In this document: positions 1 to 5,453 of the stretch, piece after piece
How the letters are laid out: each line of letters begins with the position of its first letter
Position numbering within the stretch: the first letter of the stretch is position 1
NCBI GenBank assembly: GCA_003156795.1
Contig: PMHU01000292.1
Span: 388-7,593 of the forward strand
Source of the DNA: Acidimicrobiaceae bacterium
GTDB lineage: Bacteria; Actinomycetota; Acidimicrobiia; Acidimicrobiales; Palsa-688
Direction of reading: 5' to 3'
Length of the DNA stretch: 7,206 nucleotides
The notes under the pieces: generated by a model
Databases searched by the model: none
Seen by the model: only the letters and a program-made list of their open reading frames with translations
Told to the model about the DNA's origin: nothing
Position numbers and translations under genes: made by a program

Positions 1-849
1 AGCCACATCCAGGCCATCCGCCCGCTACGCGACGGCGTGATAGCCAACTTCGACATGTGCGAGAAAATGCTCGCCTATTTCATTCGCCGGGTCCAAGGGC
101 CCCGCAAGTTCGCCAAGCCCCGCATGGTCATTTGCGTGCCGTCCGGCATCACCGGGGTCGAGCAGCGGGCCGTTCAGGAGGCAGCTGAGTCGGCGGGAGC
201 ACGGAAGCCGGCCCACATCATCGAAGAGCCCATGGCCGCCGCCATCGGCGCCGGGCTTCCAGTCCACGAGCCGACCGGGAACATGGTCGTGGACATCGGT
301 GGTGGCACGACCGAAGTGGCGGTCATCTCGCTCGGTGGGATCGTGACCAGCCAGTCGGTTCGCATCGGAGGCGACGAACTCGACGAGGCGATCATCCAGT
401 ACATCAAGAAGGAGTACAGCCTCGCGCTAGGTGAACGTACGGCGGAAGAGATCAAGATCGCGCTCGGTTCGGCGTGCCCCCTCGAAGAGGAGCTCCACGC
501 CGAGATACGCGGTCGCGACCTGGTCACGGGTCTGCCGAAGACGATCGTGACGACGACCGAAGAGATCCGACTGGCCATAGAGGAGCCGGTGTCGGCGATC
601 GTCGATGCGGTCAAAGTTACGCTGGACAAGACGCCGCCCGAGCTGGCGGCCGACATCATGGAGCAGGGGATCGTCCTGACCGGCGGGGGAGCCCTGCTGC
701 ACGGCATCGACGCCCGCTTGGTGTCGGAGACTGGCATGCCCATCGTCATCGCGGACAACCCGCTGCACTCTGTCGTCATCGGCAGCGGCCAGTGCCTCGA
801 GGAGTTTGAGGTCCTCAAGGGCGTGCTGATGTCGTCGCAGGGTCACTAG
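1..849 (+). CDS. mreB: Rod shape-determining protein MreB, 3' part (5' end outside window)
   Basis: This is the bacterial actin homologue that forms membrane-associated filaments and directs the elongation machinery. The reading frame is open from the first base and ends at TAG 847-849, giving 282 visible residues. Compared with the usual length of about 335-350, roughly 60 N-terminal residues, including the first phosphate loop (DLGTANT), lie upstream. Visible MreB signatures, numbered from the window edge, are IRPLRDGVIA (6-15), VPSGITGVEQRA (46-57, whose Glu55 matches the catalytic Glu of the family), EEPMAAAIGAG (75-85), the second phosphate motif DIGGGTTE (98-105) and the adenosine-binding LTGGGALL (226-233). 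The segment GSACPLEEE replaces the more usual GSAYPLEEE. The in-frame GTG at 37 lies inside the conserved domain and is not a real start. A DnaK-like ATPase is excluded by the typical MreB ending and the mreCD neighbours. It is the first visible gene of the operon, and any promoter lies outside the window. Confidence 0.97.
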   Translation, partial: SHIQAIRPLRDGVIANFDMCEKMLAYFIRRVQGPRKFAKPRMVICVPSGITGVEQRAVQEAAESAGARKPAHIIEEPMAAAIGAGLPVHEPTGNMVVDIGGGTTEVAVISLGGIVTSQSVRIGGDELDEAIIQYIKKEYSLALGERTAEEIKIALGSACPLEEELHAEIRGRDLVTGLPKTIVTTTEEIRLAIEEPVSAIVDAVKVTLDKTPPELAADIMEQGIVLTGGGALLHGIDARLVSETGMPIVIADNPLHSVVIGSGQCLEEFEVLKGVLMSSQGH

Positions 850-871
850 CAGACAGGGCTACCTGCCCCTC

Positions 872-1711
872 GTGGCTGTTTACCGACGCCCATCCCGTAC
901 CCGCTACGTCCTGGCGGTTCTCGTTCTCGCAGCATTGACCCTGGTCACCATCGACGCTCGCAGCAACGGCACCGGATTGTTGAGCGACATTCGCAGTAAA
1001 GTCAGCGACGGATTCGCCCCCCTCCAGCGAGGGACCCACGCCGCCCTGCAGCCGATAGGGAACTTCCTTACCGGCGCACTGGACTACGGCTCGCTCCGGC
1101 ACGAGAACCAGACGCTGCGCAACCAGATTGTGGCGCTTCAACAGCAGTCGGTGCAGGCAGCAGGAGAGGAGGCCGCGGCGGAACAGGTCCTGGCCGAACA
1201 GCACCTCCCGTTCGTGAGCGGCATCCCCACCGTCTCGGTCGAGATCATCGACAACGGGTCATCCAACTTCGAAAACTCGGTCACCATCGACAAAGGGACC
1301 ACGAGTGGAGTCGCGGTGGGCCAGCCGGTTGTCGCCGCCGGGGGTCTGGTCGGAAGCGTCCAATCGGTGAGCGCGCACACGGCCACGGTGATCCTGCTCA
1401 CAGATCCGACCTTCGCGGCGGGCGTGCGCCTGCCCGGCGCCAACATCGGTACCGCCCAGGGCGTCGGAAGGACCGATCCCATGCGGGTGACCGTCGACAC
1501 GACCAACTTGGCGGCGCCGAAGGTCAGAGCGGGCGAGGAGTTGGTCACGAGCGGGTTGGATTTTGAGAAGTTTCCACCGAACATCCCCGTGGGCCGGATC
1601 GCGGCGGAGTCGACCTCGCCCGGGCAGGCTGAGCCCGATATCACCCTGGCCCCACTGGTCGACCTCGAGCAACTGTCTTACTTGCAAGTCATGATGTGGT
1701 CGCCTCAGTGA
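872..1711 (+). CDS. mreC: Rod shape-determining protein MreC
   Basis: MreC is a bitopic membrane protein of the elongasome. Its extracytoplasmic domain binds PBP2 and is thought to hold it in an active state. The 279-residue product has a short basic N-terminus (RRPSRTRY, 5-12), one membrane anchor at about 13-27, and a coiled-coil-prone stretch around 73-110 (RHENQTLRNQIVALQQQ). The beta-rich MreC domain spans about 118-275. Family signatures are VTIDKGTTSGVAVGQPV (137-153), GGLVGSV (157-163), LLTDPTF (175-181) and TSGLDFEKFPPNIPVG (226-241). The start is GTG 872, 22 bases after mreB; its product gives the expected short cytoplasmic tail. The only Shine-Dalgarno-like element is AGGG at 855-858, too far upstream to be convincing. 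The gene ends at TGA 1709-1711, inside the start of mreD. Length and motifs are normal for the family. Confidence 0.95.
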   Translation: MAVYRRPSRTRYVLAVLVLAALTLVTIDARSNGTGLLSDIRSKVSDGFAPLQRGTHAALQPIGNFLTGALDYGSLRHENQTLRNQIVALQQQSVQAAGEEAAAEQVLAEQHLPFVSGIPTVSVEIIDNGSSNFENSVTIDKGTTSGVAVGQPVVAAGGLVGSVQSVSAHTATVILLTDPTFAAGVRLPGANIGTAQGVGRTDPMRVTVDTTNLAAPKVRAGEELVTSGLDFEKFPPNIPVGRIAAESTSPGQAEPDITLAPLVDLEQLSYLQVMMWSPQ

Positions 1712-2280
1712 GTCCCCACGTCCTCGCACGACTCCGGGTCGGCCTCCTGCTCTTCGTTGCCATCTTGGTGCAAACGTCGCTCGCATCGGACCTGCGCGTG
1801 GCCGAGGTGGCGCCCGACTTTATGGTGCTGATCACCATCTGCGCGGGAATGGCCGGTGGCGCCGAAGCCGGAGCCTGGGTCGGGTTTTGGGCCGGCCTGG
1901 CGACCGACATGTTCCTCACGTCCACCCCGCTGGGTCTGTCGGCCTTGACCTACTGCTTGGTCGGTGCCGCCGTCGGAGCTCTGCGAGCCGGCGTTCTCCA
2001 AGAGCACCGGGCGTTGATTCCCGCAGTCGCTTTCGTCGCCACCGCGGCGGCCGCGGTGCTGTTCGTCGCCCTGGGCGACGTCCTCGGCCAGAGCCAGTTG
2101 CTCGACGCCGGCCGATCCTGGCTGATCCGAGTCGCCCTGGTCGAAGCCCTTTGGAGCACCGTTCTCTCCTTGCCGGTCAGCATCGTCTACGCGTGGGCGG
2201 CGCGAGGATCGGCGGGCATCGAACAGCTCGGCCCGCCTCGCGGCGGCATGATCAGCACCGAGAGACTCCCGGCCAGGTGA
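1708..2280 (+). CDS. mreD: Rod shape-determining protein MreD
   Basis: MreD is a small polytopic membrane protein that works with MreC in the elongasome; its biochemical role is poorly defined. From GTG 1708 the product has 190 residues, almost all hydrophobic, with about five to six membrane segments (near 8-26, 36-50, 54-69, 76-95, 103-122 and 139-163). The family-like core is APDFMVLITICAG (35-47) followed by GFWAGLATDMFLTSTPLG (59-76), with the Asp and the LG pair of MreD proteins. GTG 1708 is chosen because it overlaps the mreC stop as GTGA. An in-frame GTG at 1696 would add four residues (MVAS). Neither start has a clear Shine-Dalgarno sequence, so translation probably depends on ribosomes finishing mreC. 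The 3' end overlaps the mrdA start by four bases. MreD diverges quickly, so the call rests on topology, the core motif and its place between mreC and mrdA. Confidence 0.9.
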   Translation: MSPHVLARLRVGLLLFVAILVQTSLASDLRVAEVAPDFMVLITICAGMAGGAEAGAWVGFWAGLATDMFLTSTPLGLSALTYCLVGAAVGALRAGVLQEHRALIPAVAFVATAAAAVLFVALGDVLGQSQLLDAGRSWLIRVALVEALWSTVLSLPVSIVYAWAARGSAGIEQLGPPRGGMISTERLPAR

Positions 2281-4214
2281 CCTCGGCCGAGCAGTCGTCT
2301 CCGCAGATCAGACTGACGATCCTTCTAATCGTTGTCGCCTGCCTTTTTGCCGCGCTTTTCGCTCGCCTGTGGTTCTTGCAGGTGATCAACGCACCGAACG
2401 CGCAAGCCGCCGCCGCCGACAACGGCATCCGGTACATCTACACCCAGGCCCCGCGAGGCGAGATCCTCGACCGCAACGGAAACGTGCTGGTAGGCAACAA
2501 GACCGAGCCGGTCATCGACGTCACACAGCAGATCGCGGCGGCGGACCCGGCCATGGTGTCGCGGCTGGCGCCGCTCCTGGGGATGACCGTGCCTCAACTC
2601 GACCAGGCGATCAACAACCCCCAATACAGCCCTTACGCCGAGGTGCCCGTCCTCCCAGGCGCCACCCCGCAACAGATCCTGTACATCCAGGAGAACCAGG
2701 CCCTCTTTCCCGGGGTGGAAGCCACGTCCATGACGGAGCGGACCTACAGCGCCATGGGCCGGGCCGCCGCCAACATCGTCGGGTACGTCGGCCAGATAAG
2801 CCAGGCCGAGTTGGCCAAGCTCAAGCCAGAGGGCTACCAGCCCGGCGACCTGATCGGGCTGGCCGGGGTCGAAGCTTCTTACGAAAACCTCCTTCGCGGC
2901 ACGCCAGGGGTCGAGAAGGTGCAAGTCAACTCGCAAGGCGACGTTTTGACGACGCTCAGCGTCACCAAGCCGATACCTGGTGACAACATCAGGCTCAGCA
3001 TCGACGGCCGGGTGCAGCTGGCGGCCGAGGCGGCTCTTACTCAGGGCATGACCGCCGCTCGCCACAACTTCGACAAGGTCACCGGGCGCGACTTCGAGGC
3101 TCCCGCCGCGTCCGCGGTGGTAGAGGATCCGACCAACGGCCAGATAATCGCTCTCGCTACCAATCCGACGTACAACCCGGAGGAGTTCGTCGGGGGCATC
3201 AGCGAGGCCAACTACTCGGCCTTGCTCAACAACCCGAGCGATCCGCTTCTCGACCGGACCATCCAGGGCCAGTACGCGCCCGGATCAACCTTCAAGCTGG
3301 TCACCGCGATGGCTGGTTTGAAGTACGGCCTGATCACCCCCGGCTCCTACTTCGACGACACGGGCAGCATCCAGATCGGCACCAAACAGAATCCGTTTAC
3401 GGCCCACAACGACAACGGGGCCGCCTACGGTGAGATCGACCTCAGCCAGGCGATCACGGTCTCCAGCGACAACTTCTTCAACACCATCGGGTTGAAGCTC
3501 TGGTACGGCAAGTCGACCTACGGCCCCGACGCCCTGCAAAACGTGGCCAACGAGTTCGGCTTCGGATCGCCCACCGGGATCGCCCTGCCCGACGAGGCCC
3601 CCGGGAAGATTCCGACCCCGGCGTCCTACATCAAGGATCACAAAGAGGATCCGAGCGTCTTCACCCAGACCCAGTGGTACCCGGGCAACAGCGATCAGGT
3701 GGCCATCGGTCAGGACGAGGTCCTGGTGACTCCTCTTCAGCTGGCCAATGCCTACGCCGCGTTCGCCAACGGCGGAACGCTGTACACCCCGCAGCTCGTC
3801 GTGGACGCCGAGACCCCCGCCGGCAAGGTGGTCAAGACCTTCGCTCCTGAGACGACGCGCACCATACCCATCGCCCCGTCGTGGCGGGCCGCCCTCCTCC
3901 AGGGATTCGAAGGCGTCGCCAACAGCAGCGACGGCACCGCCGCGGGCGTGTTCAGGGGGTCGCCCCTCGCCGCCATGGACATTGCCGGTAAGACCGGCAC
4001 GGCGCAGGTGAACAAGCCCCGCCAGGACACGTCCGTCTTCACCTCTTTCGCCCCGGCCAACGACCCCAAGTACGTGGTCGACGCGTTCGTCGAGGACGCC
4101 GGCTACGGGGCTTCGGTGGCGGCCCCGGTGGTCAGGGAGATCTACGACTCGATCTTCGACCTCCCGTTGGAGCCGGTGACGTACTCGGCGGCGGGCCGCG
4201 GAGGCCAGAACTGA
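2277..4214 (+). CDS. mrdA: Penicillin-binding protein 2, elongasome peptidoglycan transpeptidase
   Basis: PBP2 is the class B transpeptidase that cross-links glycan strands made by RodA during side-wall growth. It is anchored in the cytoplasmic membrane with its enzymatic part outside. The 645-residue product has a membrane anchor at about 11-36, then the pedestal/dimerisation domain with APRGEILDRNGNVL (58-71), AAANIVGYVGQIS (163-175) and GDLIGLAGVEASYE (190-203). The transpeptidase domain (about 275-625) holds all three active-site motifs: nucleophile S337-T-F-K340 in PGSTFK, a second motif S396-S-D-N399, and K572-T-G in AGKTGTAQ. The AIGQDEVLVTPLQLANAYA stretch (476-494) is typical of PBP2/FtsI proteins. 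The start is GTG 2277, which overlaps the mreD stop as GTGA and places the anchor right after a short cytoplasmic tail. The frame stays open upstream to 1887, but that part is an arginine-rich shadow of mreD. Pairing with rodA favours MrdA over the divisome enzyme FtsI. Confidence 0.95.
   Translation: MTSAEQSSPQIRLTILLIVVACLFAALFARLWFLQVINAPNAQAAAADNGIRYIYTQAPRGEILDRNGNVLVGNKTEPVIDVTQQIAAADPAMVSRLAPLLGMTVPQLDQAINNPQYSPYAEVPVLPGATPQQILYIQENQALFPGVEATSMTERTYSAMGRAAANIVGYVGQISQAELAKLKPEGYQPGDLIGLAGVEASYENLLRGTPGVEKVQVNSQGDVLTTLSVTKPIPGDNIRLSIDGRVQLAAEAALTQGMTAARHNFDKVTGRDFEAPAASAVVEDPTNGQIIALATNPTYNPEEFVGGISEANYSALLNNPSDPLLDRTIQGQYAPGSTFKLVTAMAGLKYGLITPGSYFDDTGSIQIGTKQNPFTAHNDNGAAYGEIDLSQAITVSSDNFFNTIGLKLWYGKSTYGPDALQNVANEFGFGSPTGIALPDEAPGKIPTPASYIKDHKEDPSVFTQTQWYPGNSDQVAIGQDEVLVTPLQLANAYAAFANGGTLYTPQLVVDAETPAGKVVKTFAPETTRTIPIAPSWRAALLQGFEGVANSSDGTAAGVFRGSPLAAMDIAGKTGTAQVNKPRQDTSVFTSFAPANDPKYVVDAFVEDAGYGASVAAPVVREIYDSIFDLPLEPVTYSAAGRGGQN
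4200..4204 (+). promoter_or_regulatory. Ribosome binding site of rodA (GGAGG)
   Basis: GGAGG lies within the last codons of mrdA, nine bases before the ATG at 4214. It supports that ATG as the rodA start. It is the only strong Shine-Dalgarno sequence I can see in front of any gene in the window. Confidence 0.75.
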
Positions 4215-5371
4215 TGGCGCCGGGATCGGCCCACCGGCGCCAGCAGCCCTCGTTGTGGCGCCATCTAGATGTGACGATGATCCTGGGGGTGCTGCTCATC
4301 GGGGCCTTTGGGTGCCTGATGATCTACACCGCGACCCGCGATGACCTGGAGTCGGCCGGGCTGAGCCCGCTGTACTACGTCGAGAAGCAGGCGATCTTCG
4401 TGCTGATCGGCCTCGGCGTCATGGTTCTGGTCGCCGCAGTCGACTACCGCCGATACCGGGATTGGGCCGCGCCGATCTACGGCTTCAGCGTTTTCCTGCT
4501 AGTCGCGGTGCTCGCGGTCGGTCACAAGAGCAAAGGCGCCCAGGCTTGGTTCCAAATCGGGTCCTACCAGCTGGAGCCGTCGGAGTTCGTGAAGGTCGGG
4601 CTCATCGTGGCCTTGGCCAGCTACTGCGCGGCGGCCAAGGGCAAGCTCTCGGGACGCGGCCTGCTCGTGGTGCTGGGGCTGTCCGCCGTCCCGTTCGCCC
4701 TCATCTACAAGCAGCCGGACCTGGGTACGGCCCTGGTCCTGGCCGCCGTGCTCATCGCCGTGCTCCTGATCGGCGGGGCGTCGGGGCGCCATCTCCTCGC
4801 CTTGGGCGGGCTGGCGGTGATCCTCGCTATCGGCGTGGTCCATTTCGGCGTGCTCAGGACCTACCAGCAGGAACGGCTGACCTCCTTCGTCGACACGCCG
4901 GATCAGGTCACCCCCGCGCTGCTGAGCTCGACCGCGGGTGCCAACGAATACAACCTGGCCGAGTCGAAGATCACGATCGGCGACGGCGGCATCACCGGTC
5001 AGGGCATCGGTAAGGGCACCCAGACCAACCTGTCATACGTTCCTGAGCAGCGGACCGACTTCATATTCACGGCGGTCGGCGAGCAGGTGGGTCTGATCGG
5101 CTCCGGCCTCCTACTCGCGCTGTTTGCGCTGCTGGTGTGGCGGACCTGGCGAGCGGCCATTTTGTCGAAAGACCTGCTCGGCACCCTGATGTGCGTGGGC
5201 GTGTTGGCGATGCTCATGTTCCAAGTGTTCGAAAACGTCGGCATGACCATGGGCATCATGCCCGTGGCGGGGATACCGCTCCCGCTCATGAGCTATGGGG
5301 GGTCGTCGGTGATCGCAACCTTCGCCGGCGTAGGCCTGGTCCTGAACGTTCGCATGCGCCGCTTCACTTGA
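4214..5371 (+). CDS. rodA: SEDS peptidoglycan glycosyltransferase RodA
   Basis: RodA is the SEDS-family polymerase that joins lipid II units into glycan strands, in complex with PBP2. The 385-residue product has about ten hydrophobic segments, the first near 21-40 and the last near 361-378. Signatures are AWFQIGSYQLEPSEFVKVG (111-129), KQPDLGTALVL (166-176), IGDGGITGQGIGKGTQ (255-270), YVPEQRTDFIFTAVGEQVG (275-293) and the C-terminal GIPLPLMSYGGSS (353-365). Asp282 in TDFIF matches the essential extracellular Asp of RodA proteins. The start ATG 4214 shares one base with the mrdA stop (TGATG) and has a good GGAGG at 4200-4204. Adjacency to mrdA and the mre genes favours RodA over the divisome paralogue FtsW. 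Small differences from common RodA sequences are EPSE in place of QPSE and a Thr/Pro/Ser-rich stretch at about 226-247 before the conserved YNLAESKITIG. Confidence 0.95.
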   Translation: MAPGSAHRRQQPSLWRHLDVTMILGVLLIGAFGCLMIYTATRDDLESAGLSPLYYVEKQAIFVLIGLGVMVLVAAVDYRRYRDWAAPIYGFSVFLLVAVLAVGHKSKGAQAWFQIGSYQLEPSEFVKVGLIVALASYCAAAKGKLSGRGLLVVLGLSAVPFALIYKQPDLGTALVLAAVLIAVLLIGGASGRHLLALGGLAVILAIGVVHFGVLRTYQQERLTSFVDTPDQVTPALLSSTAGANEYNLAESKITIGDGGITGQGIGKGTQTNLSYVPEQRTDFIFTAVGEQVGLIGSGLLLALFALLVWRTWRAAILSKDLLGTLMCVGVLAMLMFQVFENVGMTMGIMPVAGIPLPLMSYGGSSVIATFAGVGLVLNVRMRRFT

Positions 5372-5381
5372 AAGTCGTCTC

Positions 5382-5397
5382 CGGCCCGGCCGGGCCG
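5382..5397. repeat. Perfect 16-base GC palindrome between rodA and the radical SAM gene
   Basis: CGGCCCGGCCGGGCCG reads identically on both strands and lies 11 bases after the rodA stop. As RNA it could fold into a six-pair CGGCCC/GGGCCG stem with a GGCC loop. No T-run follows on either strand, so it does not look like a standard intrinsic terminator. It could be a protein-binding site, a transcript-stabilising hairpin, or chance in GC-rich DNA. Confidence 0.5.
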
Positions 5398-5437
5398 AAA
5401 CGGTTGTGGGGGTCCCGATTCAGCCGAGGGTCACCGC

Positions 5438-5443
5438 TAGACT
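5438..5443 (+). promoter_or_regulatory. Possible -10 element for the radical SAM gene (TAGACT)
   Basis: TAGACT fits the TANNNT pattern of actinobacterial -10 elements and ends ten bases before the ATG at 5454. A transcript from it would begin within a few bases of that ATG, giving a leaderless or near-leaderless mRNA. This agrees with the lack of a clear Shine-Dalgarno sequence there. No convincing -35 element is seen at the usual spacing, so this is a weak prediction, and read-through from rodA is equally possible. Confidence 0.3.
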
Positions 5444-5453
5444 CATCGGGTAC

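Noticed and set aside
856..868. Small inverted repeat GGGC-TACCT-GCCC between mreB and mreC
   Set aside because: A four-pair stem is too short to stand out in GC-rich sequence, and I see no other regulatory sign beside it.
1696..1707. Alternative mreD start at GTG 1696
   Set aside because: It adds only four residues and has no better ribosome site. GTG 1708 makes the same GTGA overlap seen at the next junction.
1887..2276. Upstream extension of the mrdA frame to an ATG at 1887, giving a 775-residue protein
   Set aside because: The extra part is an Arg/Pro/Gly-rich shadow of mreD. GTG 2277 gives the expected short tail and membrane anchor and overlaps the mreD stop.
5382..5400. The intergenic palindrome as an intrinsic terminator of the rod-shape operon
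   Set aside because: The stem is GC-rich but no T-run follows on either strand.
5406..5453. In-frame GTG 5406 as the start of the radical SAM protein
   Set aside because: It would add 16 residues with no family-like sequence and no ribosome site. ATG 5454 gives the usual N-terminus shortly before VQKPARYIG.
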